Source: an uncultured Acidimicrobium sp.
Lineage (GTDB): Bacteria; Actinomycetota; Acidimicrobiia; Acidimicrobiales; Ilumatobacteraceae
Direction: 5' to 3'
Length of the DNA stretch: 14,073 bases
Assembly: GCA_903850275.1 (NCBI GenBank)
Contig: CAINLH010000142.1
Location: 1-14,073 of the forward strand
Position 1 is the stretch's first letter, and each line of letters opens with the position of its first letter. The notes below the pieces were generated by a model. It saw only the letters and a list, made by a program, of their open reading frames with translations. It was not told where the DNA came from and made no database searches. This document shows positions 1-7,896 of this stretch, one piece after another. The position numbers and the translations under genes are program-made.

Positions 1-1
1 G

Positions 2-643
2 ACTGGTTCGGTCACGTTGGATGTCCAAGATATTTCTGGGCTCAACGCCTCTGGTCGTGCGCGGTCTGGACTGTCTCGCTCATTTCAAGGACTCGAACTT
101 TTTAATGATGCCACCGTGTATGAAAATCTCAGTGTTGCAGCCGACCCGCAAGATCGCTGGTCGTACATTCGAGACTTGGTCAGACCGAAGAACCCATTGT
201 TTTCAGCGCCAGTCGTGAGGGCGATTACTCAATTTGACCTTGAACACGATTTGCATCGAGACGTTAAAGATCTCTCTTATGGCAAGCGCCGGCTGCTCGC
301 TATTGCACGAGCGGTGGCGATGGTTCCGAGCGTGCTCCTGCTCGATGAGCCAGCTGCAGGTCTGAGTGAGGCGGAGAGCCAAAACTTGGCTCGATTAGTT
401 CGTGGTCTTGCAGTTGAATGGGGCATGGCGATTCTTGTTGTTGAACACGATCTTAATTTCGTCATGGGCGTATGCGATCAAGTACTTGTGCTTGATTTCG
501 GAAAACTCATTTCGTCGGGAAGCCCAACGGAAGTGCAGTCTGATCCAGAAGTGATTAGGGCTTACCTTGGAGCAGAATCTGACCGTACTCGGGCCAAAAA
601 AAATGAACAGGCCACAGCACTTGAAACAGGTGTGTCCTTATGA
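2..643 (+). CDS. livG: Branched-chain amino acid-type ABC transporter ATP-binding protein (LivG-like), 5'-truncated
   Basis: The gene is open to the left edge: the reading frame runs from base 2 without a stop, so the start lies outside the window. It encodes the larger-type cytoplasmic ATPase of a HAAT-family importer. The visible part begins just before the Q-loop (SRSFQGLELF). The signature follows as LSYGKRRLLAIARA, the LivG variant of LSGGQ. Walker B is VLLLDEPAAGL and the switch histidine is in VVEHDL. The C-terminus (PEVIRAYLGAE) is the usual LivG ending, followed by about 23 extra polar residues. Walker A must be upstream and cannot be checked. The TTG at 17 is inside the conserved core and is not the start. 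Its stop overlaps the next start as ATGA, which indicates translational coupling. Transporter class is clear; the transported substrate is not. Confidence 0.9.
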   Translation, partial: TGSVTLDVQDISGLNASGRARSGLSRSFQGLELFNDATVYENLSVAADPQDRWSYIRDLVRPKNPLFSAPVVRAITQFDLEHDLHRDVKDLSYGKRRLLAIARAVAMVPSVLLLDEPAAGLSEAESQNLARLVRGLAVEWGMAILVVEHDLNFVMGVCDQVLVLDFGKLISSGSPTEVQSDPEVIRAYLGAESDRTRAKKNEQATALETGVSL

Positions 644-1527
644 AAAGTTTGCTTGAGACACGCAATCTCAAAGCCGGTTACTACGGCCGTGCAGTTGTAA
701 ATCGCATCAATATTCACGTTAACGAGGGAGAAGTTGTCTGTTTGCTAGGACCCAATGGGGCAGGAAAGACAACGACTCTTTTGACGATTGCGGGCGAGTT
801 GGACGCAGTTGACGGGTTGGTAATGCTGAACAATGTTCCTACCTGGGAACCTGCCTATCTGCGAGTTCAGCGTCGTGGGCTTGGAATTGTTACGGAGCGG
901 CGCTTAATTTTCACAAAAATGACTACGCGCGATAATTTGCGGCTTGGTAATGCCTCAGTAGATCTAGCTCTCGAACTCTTCCCTGAACTCAATCCTCTTC
1001 TTGATGTGAGATGCGGTTTGCTTTCCGGTGGGGAGCAGCAGATGGTCGCTTTGGCGCGGGCTTTGAGTCGCCGACCTTCGCTATTGCTGGCCGATGAACT
1101 GTCACTTGGTTTAGCCCCAAAGATTGTCGATCGACTACTTGGTGCAGTTCGTGATTCTGTTGACAAAAATGGCACAGGAGCGTTGATTGTTGAGCAGCAT
1201 GCATCGAAAGCCCTGCAATATGCAGATCGCGTGTATTTACTTGCACGTGGACAAATTGCGCTTCACCTCACAGCCGAAGAGGCGATGAACAGACTTGATG
1301 AGATTGAACAGATGTATCTGCAGGGAACATCAGAGACCGAAGAAGACCATATTGAACGAAAGCGAAGAAAAGATAAAAGAAAGCAATGGAGGCGGTTGAG
1401 GGTTAGGGAACGATCAATGACCCGTTTAACTGGAACGATAACGTCCACACGAAAGGCTGATGAAGATGATTATTACTTTGAAAGAGAACAAATTCGTCGT
1501 GATCGCGCTCAACGCGCAAGGAAATAA
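640..1527 (+). CDS. livF: Branched-chain amino acid-type ABC transporter ATP-binding protein (LivF-like) with charged C-terminal extension
   Basis: This is the second cytoplasmic ATPase of the importer, expected to pair with the LivG-like protein and two permeases. Walker A is GPNGAGKTT (residues 37-45), the signature is LSGGEQQMVALARA (128-141), Walker B is LLLADELSLGLAP (148-160, with Leu where Pro is commoner) and the switch histidine is in VEQH (184-187). A normal LivF ends soon after the EEIEQMYLG-like segment, here at about residue 229. This protein runs on for about 66 residues with a Lys/Arg-rich block (about 239-258), a DEDD patch (274-277) and a basic end. No known domain was recognised in that tail. 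The ATG overlaps the livG stop by 4 nt and the next gene follows after 6 nt, so it sits mid-operon. Confidence 0.9.
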   Translation: MKSLLETRNLKAGYYGRAVVNRINIHVNEGEVVCLLGPNGAGKTTTLLTIAGELDAVDGLVMLNNVPTWEPAYLRVQRRGLGIVTERRLIFTKMTTRDNLRLGNASVDLALELFPELNPLLDVRCGLLSGGEQQMVALARALSRRPSLLLADELSLGLAPKIVDRLLGAVRDSVDKNGTGALIVEQHASKALQYADRVYLLARGQIALHLTAEEAMNRLDEIEQMYLQGTSETEEDHIERKRRKDKRKQWRRLRVRERSMTRLTGTITSTRKADEDDYYFEREQIRRDRAQRARK

Positions 1528-1533
1528 CTGACC

Positions 1534-3327
1534 ATGGGCTACAGAAACGCAGAACTTCCAGATGTGAACCTTGACGAATTCGAATCGATTCCGTTTTTTG
1601 AGCGAATGAAGATTCTGATGATTCACTGGGTGGATTACGGATTCGGAACCCCGAAACAGTCGGTTACTTTTTATGTCTGGAAGATTTTCTTCTTCGGGCT
1701 ATTTGGTCTGATCTTTTCGGGTACTTTCACCGCTGGTCTGGAGTTCAACGACATTGGCAGTTGGTGGAATGAACCGATTCTGTACCAAAAGTTGATGGTT
1801 TGGACGATCCTGATGGAAATCCTTGGACTTGCCGCAGGATCGGGACCAATGAACTTTCGATTTGATCCGCCAATCGGAAACGTTCTCTACTGGTGGCAAA
1901 ACGATACGTTCCGAATACCTCCATATCCGAACCACGTGCCGCTCACTAAAGGAACACGGCGCACTCCATGGGACACAGGCCTTTACAAACTGATTGTTTT
2001 TTGGCTCGTCATGATGATGTTTCTTTCGGGTGAGTCGGTCGCTGGCATGCCCGAAGACTCGGCCGGCGTCATGCCGCAGTGGGCTCTGGTGGTCTATTGC
2101 GCGCTTATCTTGATAATGGGTCTTCGAGACAAGTGCGTGTTTCTTGCATCGCGAGCCGAGCAGTACGTTCCGACGATGCTGTGTTTCGGTTTGATGAGCA
2201 ACTTCACGGACATGCTTGTTGCCGCAAAAATCTTCATCGTAATTGTCTGGATGGGTGCCGGATTTTCAAAATTTAATCATGGTTTTTCGAGCACAGTGTC
2301 GATCATGGTGCAAAACACGCCTTGGATGATCTTCAAAAACTTCAGGCGTAAAACAATTAAGAATTATCCGAATGATCTGCGACCCTCGAAGACCACTCAC
2401 TTACTCGCTCACATTGGTGGCACGACCTGTGAGTTGGTGATGCCGTTGGTACTTTTGTTTTCCCCTTGGGGCTGGGCAACATGGATCGCAATTCTTTCAA
2501 TCTGGGCGCTGCACACCTTCATAATTTCGACAATCCCGCTCGCAGTTCCGCTCGAGTGGAACGTTTACTTCATGTTCTGTGTGGCTTTCCTCTTTGCTGG
2601 CTTTCACGCAAGCGATGGATATTCAGTGGCTGATATGGATCCGACGCTTCTGGCGATAGTTGTTGTTGCAGGGCTTTCGCCGATTGTTCTCGGCGCCTTT
2701 AAGCCTCAATATGTTTCATTCCTTGTTGGAATGAAACAGTATGCGGGTAATTGGGCAGCAACCACGTGGTCTTTCCGAGACAAAAGCATGGAAGATCGAA
2801 TCAATGAACGTGTCGTTAAATATGCCGACAATCAAATTGATCAAATTGAGCCATTATTTGGTCGGGAGATCTCAGAAGTGTTCATGCAGAAAGCTTGCGC
2901 ATTCCGAATGATGCATCCGATGGGTCGAATGCATTATTCAGCCCTCATGCGTCACACAGACAGCCTCGATCATCGACTTCAACGTGAGGGAGAATTTCTC
3001 TCGAATGTCATTACAGGCTGGAACTTTGGCGACGGTCACTGCTGTGATGAGCGACTCATTGCCGGTGTGCAAGAGCAGTGTCAGTATGAACCAGGCGACG
3101 TGGTTGTGGCTTTTACGGAATCACAGCCAGCTTTCAGCAAGAAAGTTCAATATCGAGTAATTGACGCGGCTCTTGGCACCGTGGAAAAGGGTTGGTATCA
3201 CAATGATGATGCCTACAACACGCAGCCATGGCTTCCCGACGGTCCGATACCTCATACGGTCACATGGGTAAAGCCAGGCTACGTTGCGCCTGGCGTCGCG
3301 CACCCAGGCACCGGCGGGCGGAAATAA
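1534..3327 (+). CDS. Polytopic membrane protein, probable DUF3556 family
   Basis: The function is unknown. The 597-residue product has an N-terminal cytoplasmic-looking stretch and then about eight or nine hydrophobic segments, near residues 45-68, 86-103, 150-167, 181-198, 225-245, 298-336 (two), 341-358 and 370-388. A soluble C-terminal domain of about 200 residues follows (about 390-597), rich in His, Asp and Cys, including FGDGHCCDER (498-507). Length, topology and the WWQNDTFRIPPYPNHVPLTKG-type region after the second helix recall the DUF3556 family of actinobacterial membrane proteins; this is from memory and needs a Pfam search. The ATG is 6 nt after the livF stop, with AAGGAA about 10 nt upstream. 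The gene sits between a transporter ATPase and a FAD oxidoreductase, so a membrane role tied to the transported compound or to a lipid or quinone substrate is possible but only inferred. Confidence 0.75.
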   Translation: MGYRNAELPDVNLDEFESIPFFERMKILMIHWVDYGFGTPKQSVTFYVWKIFFFGLFGLIFSGTFTAGLEFNDIGSWWNEPILYQKLMVWTILMEILGLAAGSGPMNFRFDPPIGNVLYWWQNDTFRIPPYPNHVPLTKGTRRTPWDTGLYKLIVFWLVMMMFLSGESVAGMPEDSAGVMPQWALVVYCALILIMGLRDKCVFLASRAEQYVPTMLCFGLMSNFTDMLVAAKIFIVIVWMGAGFSKFNHGFSSTVSIMVQNTPWMIFKNFRRKTIKNYPNDLRPSKTTHLLAHIGGTTCELVMPLVLLFSPWGWATWIAILSIWALHTFIISTIPLAVPLEWNVYFMFCVAFLFAGFHASDGYSVADMDPTLLAIVVVAGLSPIVLGAFKPQYVSFLVGMKQYAGNWAATTWSFRDKSMEDRINERVVKYADNQIDQIEPLFGREISEVFMQKACAFRMMHPMGRMHYSALMRHTDSLDHRLQREGEFLSNVITGWNFGDGHCCDERLIAGVQEQCQYEPGDVVVAFTESQPAFSKKVQYRVIDAALGTVEKGWYHNDDAYNTQPWLPDGPIPHTVTWVKPGYVAPGVAHPGTGGRK

Positions 3328-3341
3328 AAGTAAAGCACTAA

Positions 3342-4760
3342 GTGTCAACCGCCATTGTTGTAGGAAGTGGCCCTAACGGACTTTCGGCTGCAGCAAAACT
3401 TGCGCGTGCTGGCTTACACGTGACGGTTATTGAGGCAGCGCCTACAATTGGTGGTGGGGCAAGAAGTGCCGAAAAAATATTGCCTAATCTCATTCACGAC
3501 GAGTGCGCGGCATTTCACCCACTTGCCGTGGCATCTCCTATTTATAAAGAACTTGAACTACATCGCTACGGACTGGAGTGGTGTTCGCCACCCATTCAAT
3601 GTGCTCACCCGTTTGATGATGGATCGGCAGCTGAACTGCATCAAAGTGTGCATGAGACTGCGAAACGCTTGGGTAAATCAGGGGCACGATGGAATAAAGT
3701 TTTTTCGTCGAGCGCAGAAAACTTTGACGATTTGCTTTCAGATATTAGTAAACCAATTTTAAGAATCCCGAAGCACCCCCTCTTATTGGCTCAATTTGGT
3801 GCGCGTGCGCTATTGCCTGCGTCTGTTCTCGCAACGCTTTTGAAATCGGAGGCAGCTCGCGGCTTGTGGATGGGCGTCGCAGCCCACGCTTTGTATCCAT
3901 TAACCACTCCGTTTTCAAGTTCGGTGGGCCTCTCGCTAGTCGTTGCCGCACATGCTGAAGGCTGGCCGGTGGCGAAAGGCGGGTCGCAGTCAATTGCCAA
4001 CGCACTTGTTTCGGTGATTAAGGCGCACGGTGGCGTGATCGAGACCGGCCATGCTGTCAAGTCGGTAACCGAATTACCGCCAGTGGATGTGTTGATGTTG
4101 GATGTGTCGCCCAGTATTGCTGCCAATATTCTTGGCGACCGCCTGCCGTCAAAAATTTCTGCTGCGTACAAACGCTACCGACATGGTGCTGGTGCATTTA
4201 AAGTTGATTTTGCAGTGGAGGGTGGGGTGCCCTGGACTGCGACTGCAGCCCATCAGGCTGGCACTGTTCATCTTGGAGGTAGCGCGGCCGAAGTTATGGC
4301 GGGCGAAGCCATGATTCATGCAGGGAGAATGCCGGAGCGTCCATTTGTTTTGGTGGGGCAGCAATATGTTGCTGACCCAAGCCGTGCGAGTGGCGATGTC
4401 AAGCCAGTGTGGTCGTACGCACACGTGCCACACGGTTTCGAAGGCGATGCAACGGAAGCGATTATTAAGCAAATTGAACGATTCGCACCCGGCTTCAGAG
4501 ATCGCATCGTGGGTATGGCGACACGATCGACCACACAAATGTCGGTGCATAACGCGAACTATGTCGGTGGCGACATCATTGGCGGTCAATCCTCCCCAAG
4601 ACAGCTTCTCTTTCGTCCAAGATTGACGACCTCGCCCTATTCGACTGGCGTTGCTGGCACCTATTTATGTTCCGCCTCAACGCCGCCGGGTGCGGGGGCC
4701 CATGGCCTTTGTGGCGCCAATGCGGCAGAGTTGGCAATTTCAGAGCTTCGGAGTCGGTAG
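3342..4760 (+). CDS. FAD-dependent oxidoreductase, phytoene desaturase / PYROXD2-like
   Basis: This is a flavoprotein of the phytoene dehydrogenase-related group (COG1233 type). The N-terminal Rossmann motif is IVVGSGPNGLSAAAKLARAG (residues 5-24), and E31 in VIEAAP is placed to bind the FAD ribose. GWPVAKGGSQSIANAL (207-222) matches the conserved middle motif of the group. The C-terminal GTYLCSASTPPGAGAHGLCG (439-458) is the second FAD-binding segment. At 472 residues it is somewhat shorter than typical PYROXD2 or CrtI proteins. The start is GTG, 14 nt after the upstream stop; nothing better is available because the Rossmann motif begins almost at once. No other carotenoid gene is present, so a carotenoid role is not supported. 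The substrate is unknown, but the tight spacing suggests co-expression with the DUF3556-like protein and the transporter ATPases. Confidence 0.85.
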   Translation: MSTAIVVGSGPNGLSAAAKLARAGLHVTVIEAAPTIGGGARSAEKILPNLIHDECAAFHPLAVASPIYKELELHRYGLEWCSPPIQCAHPFDDGSAAELHQSVHETAKRLGKSGARWNKVFSSSAENFDDLLSDISKPILRIPKHPLLLAQFGARALLPASVLATLLKSEAARGLWMGVAAHALYPLTTPFSSSVGLSLVVAAHAEGWPVAKGGSQSIANALVSVIKAHGGVIETGHAVKSVTELPPVDVLMLDVSPSIAANILGDRLPSKISAAYKRYRHGAGAFKVDFAVEGGVPWTATAAHQAGTVHLGGSAAEVMAGEAMIHAGRMPERPFVLVGQQYVADPSRASGDVKPVWSYAHVPHGFEGDATEAIIKQIERFAPGFRDRIVGMATRSTTQMSVHNANYVGGDIIGGQSSPRQLLFRPRLTTSPYSTGVAGTYLCSASTPPGAGAHGLCGANAAELAISELRSR

Positions 4761-4794
4761 GGCTTTCCAGTGTTATTGCTACCGATGAGTAGGT

Positions 4795-4819
4795 TTGGGC
4801 ATCTCTTGAGGTTGCCCAA
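4795..4819 (+). terminator. Hairpin in the gap before the substrate-binding gene
   Basis: Perfect 7-bp arms TTGGGCA (4795-4801) and TGCCCAA (4813-4819) enclose an 11-nt loop, 35 nt after the oxidoreductase stop. There is no U-tract after it, so it could be a weak terminator or attenuating hairpin, or an mRNA-end stabiliser that sets a different level for the downstream binding protein. The rest of this 117-nt gap is A-rich and holds only weak promoter-like boxes (TTGAGG at 4806, AATGAT at 4830). Confidence 0.35.
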
Positions 4820-4877
4820 TAAAGTAAGAAATGATAGAGATAGCAAAGAATAATTCACTACAAACATGGGGGAGTTT

Positions 4878-6125
4878 ATGAAGAGAAAAACAGGGAAGGT
4901 TTTAGCAAGCCTTGCAATTTTGGGTTTGTTGGCAACGAGTTGTGGCGGAGGAGATTCTGATTCGACATCAGATGAAATCGCTACCGAAGAGACAGTGCCA
5001 GCACTTACAGGCGAGCCAATCAAATTAATGACGGTGACCACGCTCAACGCTGCAGGTCCTACCTATCAAAACATTGCTAATACGGCCAAAGCATACGAAA
5101 CATACATCAATGCTCGAGGTGGAATTGCCGGTCGTCCTCTTGAGGTGATTGTTTGTGACGAACAATTTGACCCGGCAGTAGCTGCAACATGCGCAAGACA
5201 GGCAGTAGAGGAAGAGGTTGTGGCGGTTGTTGGATCGTTCACGTTCTTCGCAGAAAGCATTGTGCCAGTAATTGAGAAATCAAGCATTTCTTGGTTCGGC
5301 CCATGCTGCCCAATTACGCCGTCCGAGTTGACAAGCAAGTACTCGTTCCCGATTGGTAACCAACCGATGTATGCAGTGGGCGCAATTAAGCACGCAATCG
5401 AAGTTGACAAGTGTGAGAAGCTCAATGCTGTCATCATTGATGGTGCACAAGTATTCCTTCCACCAATGGAAAATGCGATGAAGGCCTACGGTAAGAAGTT
5501 TGGCGAAATCGTTACGATCAGCGGAGTTGCGCAGGACTATTCGGCAGAAGTTGCGAAAGCAACAGCTGGCGTAGATTGCGTCGCCACCGTTATCTCGGAA
5601 ACTCCTTACATCACATGGAACACCGCTTGGACTCAGTCGGGAACGACTGCACGCCAGTACGGCCCACAAGGAAACTTGAACGAAGTTTCGGCGAAGGGGA
5701 ACGAAGAATCAACTGACGGTGACGTCATTGCTGGCATGTACCCAGACATCTCAACGGATGCTTGGTCGGAATTCCGCCTAGCACTTGATGAAGCAGGTCT
5801 GGACACCACCACGGTGGACTACAACTCACTTGGTGGCATGGGCACTTGGGCTGCATACGTTGGGTTCAAGATGATTGCCGAAACAATCAGTGGTGAGATC
5901 ACAGCGACTTCATTCTTCGAAGCTGCGTCAAACACTTCCTCTTTGGATTTGGGTGGCATGGTTCCAATCTTGGACTTCACCAAGGAATGGACTGATGGTC
6001 TTGCGGGTTACAACCGCCTGTTTAACCGCAACGTGATCTACAGCGTTTTGGAAAAGGGCAAAGTCAAGCCATTGACAACCGATTTCGTAGACGTAAGCGA
6101 TCTCGCAATGGGTAAGGCTGGCTGA
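4878..6125 (+). CDS. ABC transporter substrate-binding lipoprotein (LivK/Leu-Ile-Val-binding family)
   Basis: This is the extracytoplasmic solute receptor of the HAAT importer encoded upstream, 415 residues. The N-terminus is a lipoprotein signal: MKRKTGK, a hydrophobic core, then LLATSC with C22 as the probable lipidated cysteine. An acidic Gly/Ser/Asp linker follows to about residue 45. The mature part shows the periplasmic-binding-protein type 1 pattern, with INARGGIAGRPLEVIVCDEQ (substrate-lobe strand), a VVAVVGSFTFF segment and a later YNSLGGMGTWAAYVGFK segment. The ATG at 4878 follows GGGGGAG (4868-4874) closely. The in-frame ATG at 4866 overlaps that G-run and has no ribosome site of its own, so it was not used. 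Phe, Asn and Lys codons lean to TTC, AAC and AAG more than in the preceding membrane-protein gene, as expected for an abundant receptor. The ligand cannot be read from sequence alone. Confidence 0.9.
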   Translation: MKRKTGKVLASLAILGLLATSCGGGDSDSTSDEIATEETVPALTGEPIKLMTVTTLNAAGPTYQNIANTAKAYETYINARGGIAGRPLEVIVCDEQFDPAVAATCARQAVEEEVVAVVGSFTFFAESIVPVIEKSSISWFGPCCPITPSELTSKYSFPIGNQPMYAVGAIKHAIEVDKCEKLNAVIIDGAQVFLPPMENAMKAYGKKFGEIVTISGVAQDYSAEVAKATAGVDCVATVISETPYITWNTAWTQSGTTARQYGPQGNLNEVSAKGNEESTDGDVIAGMYPDISTDAWSEFRLALDEAGLDTTTVDYNSLGGMGTWAAYVGFKMIAETISGEITATSFFEAASNTSSLDLGGMVPILDFTKEWTDGLAGYNRLFNRNVIYSVLEKGKVKPLTTDFVDVSDLAMGKAG

Positions 6126-6135
6126 TTACTTCCTT

Positions 6136-6173
6136 CGGCTTGCTCCCTCTCAGCAATGAGTGGGGGCAAGCCG
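6136..6173. terminator. Strong stem-loop between convergent genes (probable bidirectional terminator)
   Basis: The arms 6136-6152 and 6157-6173 pair over 17 positions with one T-T mismatch and one G-T wobble, closing on a GCAA (GNRA-type) tetraloop. It occupies most of the 59-nt gap between the binding-protein stop and the acyl-CoA synthetase stop, so it can end transcripts from both sides. No T-run follows on either strand, so classical intrinsic termination is not certain. A short second palindrome, GGGCTTAGCCC (6175-6185), follows directly. Confidence 0.6.
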
Positions 6174-6184
6174 GGGGCTTAGCC

Positions 6185-7753
6185 CTAGGAAACTGCTCGA
6201 TCGGTATTCGTCCAGAACTGTGCCCTAGCGGCTTTTTTATCGGGCTTGCCCAGTGCGGTGAGTGGCAACGAATCTACGTAGTCAATCGACTTCGGCGCTT
6301 GTTGTGAGCCCTTTTCCTGTTTAACCAACTGCTTGAGTTCGGCTGTCAGCTCGTCTGACGACGTGTGACCAGCGCGGAGCACAATGAGCGCTTTAACCGC
6401 CTCGCCCCATTTTTCATCTGGCACGCCAATCACCATGACCATGCTTACGGCATGATGGGCGCTTAATACATCTTCCACCTCGCGCGGGTAGACATTAAAC
6501 CCTCCGGTGATCACCATGTCTTTTGTTCGGTCGACGATGTACAGGAATCCGTCGTCATCGAATCTGCCTACATCGCTGGTATGGAGCCAGTCCCCCCGAA
6601 GACATTCTGCTGTCTCTTTCTCTAGATCTTTATATCCGATCATTGACAGCGGACCACGAACGCAAATTTCGCCTGTCTCGCCGGGCGCGACGGGCTGGTT
6701 ATCTTCATCCAATAGTGCAACATGCATCCATGGCACCGGTTTTCCACACGAGGAGAGTCTTTCGGGATGCGCGAGATCGTGATCGGCTTTCTTCAGATGT
6801 GCAAGCACCATTGGAGCTTCGGTCTGGCCGTAGAACTGAAAGAAGATAGGACCCCAATGGCGAATTGCGGCGGCCAATTTTGAGGGACTCATGGGCGATG
6901 CCCCATAAATCATGGTTTCCATTGAGGACATGTCTGCAGTTTCGTAACGAGGGTGACCTTGCATTGCGTACAACATTGATGGAACGATCAGTGTGCAGGT
7001 GATTTTGTGTTCGGCGACCAAGTCAAAAAACTCGTCTGGGTTGAAGGAATCCATCACATAAAAAGCGCCACCCGACATCAATACAGGAGCAACTAGCGAC
7101 ATTGCCGCGTGTGACAGTGGAGTTGCGATGGCAATCCGTAATTGTTTCGGAAATTCCCATTCGGTCATCTGGATCCAAGTCATTGCCTGCCATACCCGAT
7201 GCGGCATGAGAACACCCTTAGGCCGACCAGTTGTTCCTCCGGTGTAGACCACGGTGCATAAGTCTTCCGACTGAACGTCAGGTGCTACCAGCGGCAACGG
7301 CTGATATTTGTCGGCCTCTGCCATGTAGTTCAGACCAACCGAGTTCGGTCCGAATCCGAGAAATTGCACCTTCGGATAGAGCGCTTTCAATTCGCTTGCT
7401 CGATCAGAAAAATAGTCGCTGTCAAACACCAAACAGTCAATTTCTGCATCGTTAATAATGTAGGAGTGGTCGCTAAACGAACCCATGGGGTGAAGTGGCG
7501 TAACAATGCTGCCATTGATCAAAGATGCTGTGAGGTTGGTGAGTACCTCTGGACGATTCTTGGAAAGCACGGCCACTCGTGAACCTCGTTTGATGCCAAT
7601 TGATTGCAGCACCTGAATCATTTGGCTCGTGCGTTCTCGGATCTCCTTGTAGCTCGCTGTCCGACCAGAAAGAAAAATGCACGGTTCATCATTTCTGGTA
7701 TTCAGACTCTGGATAATGAGGTGTGGAAGAAGTGGGCTGTCATTTAGCTTCAT
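6185..7753 (-). CDS. Acyl-CoA synthetase (AMP-forming, FadD-like)
   Basis: This enzyme activates a carboxylic acid to its CoA thioester through an acyl-adenylate. The 522-residue protein carries the full ANL-superfamily set: P-loop YTGGTTGRPKG (170-180), FYGQTE (307-312), HTSDVGRFDDDGFLYIVDR (391-409), the hinge/A8 region TKDMVITGGFNVYPREVEDV (410-429) and the C-terminal catalytic lysine K503 in LPLTALGKPDKKA. The ATG at 7753 is chosen because a TAGGAT box (7760-7765) sits exactly 6 nt upstream, as in a leaderless mRNA. The gene is divergent from an acyl-CoA dehydrogenase, 143 nt away, and convergent with the transporter operon. Length fits medium/long-chain or aryl acid ligases; the acid itself is not determined. 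It may activate the compound imported by the neighbouring transporter (inference). Confidence 0.93.
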   Translation of the reverse strand: MKLNDSPLLPHLIIQSLNTRNDEPCIFLSGRTASYKEIRERTSQMIQVLQSIGIKRGSRVAVLSKNRPEVLTNLTASLINGSIVTPLHPMGSFSDHSYIINDAEIDCLVFDSDYFSDRASELKALYPKVQFLGFGPNSVGLNYMAEADKYQPLPLVAPDVQSEDLCTVVYTGGTTGRPKGVLMPHRVWQAMTWIQMTEWEFPKQLRIAIATPLSHAAMSLVAPVLMSGGAFYVMDSFNPDEFFDLVAEHKITCTLIVPSMLYAMQGHPRYETADMSSMETMIYGASPMSPSKLAAAIRHWGPIFFQFYGQTEAPMVLAHLKKADHDLAHPERLSSCGKPVPWMHVALLDEDNQPVAPGETGEICVRGPLSMIGYKDLEKETAECLRGDWLHTSDVGRFDDDGFLYIVDRTKDMVITGGFNVYPREVEDVLSAHHAVSMVMVIGVPDEKWGEAVKALIVLRAGHTSSDELTAELKQLVKQEKGSQQAPKSIDYVDSLPLTALGKPDKKAARAQFWTNTDRAVS

Positions 7754-7759
7754 GCCTTA

Positions 7760-7765
7760 ATCCTA
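7760..7765 (-). promoter_or_regulatory. -10 box of a leaderless promoter for the acyl-CoA synthetase
   Basis: TAGGAT on the minus strand ends 6 nt before the ATG, placing the expected transcription start on the A of the start codon. No ribosome-binding sequence lies between. No convincing -35 was found. The rest of the 143-nt divergent gap holds TTGACC (7796-7801), a possible -35 or operator on the plus strand, without a well-spaced -10. Confidence 0.5.
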
Positions 7766-7896
7766 CGATGAAGGCTTGGGCCAAATATCACCGTCTTGAC
7801 CGACCATTTTCGGCGCTATCGGGGTAAATTTCTCTACAGGTATTAAGTTTCATAAAGTACGTTGCACAGCCAAGCCTGTGAAGAACGGGGAACACA

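Noticed and set aside
3342..4760. Carotenoid biosynthesis gene (crtI)
   Set aside because: The fold matches the broad phytoene-dehydrogenase-related group, but no phytoene synthase, cyclase or other carotenoid gene is nearby and the sequence fits PYROXD2-like proteins better.
4866..4877. Earlier in-frame ATG for the substrate-binding protein
   Set aside because: Its codons overlap the G-rich ribosome-binding sequence used by the ATG at 4878, and nothing upstream of 4866 resembles a ribosome site.
7772..7877. 8-bp inverted repeat AGGCTTGG / CCAAGCCT across the synthetase-dehydrogenase gap
   Set aside because: The arms are about 90 nt apart, short, and expected by chance at an appreciable rate in a gap of this size.
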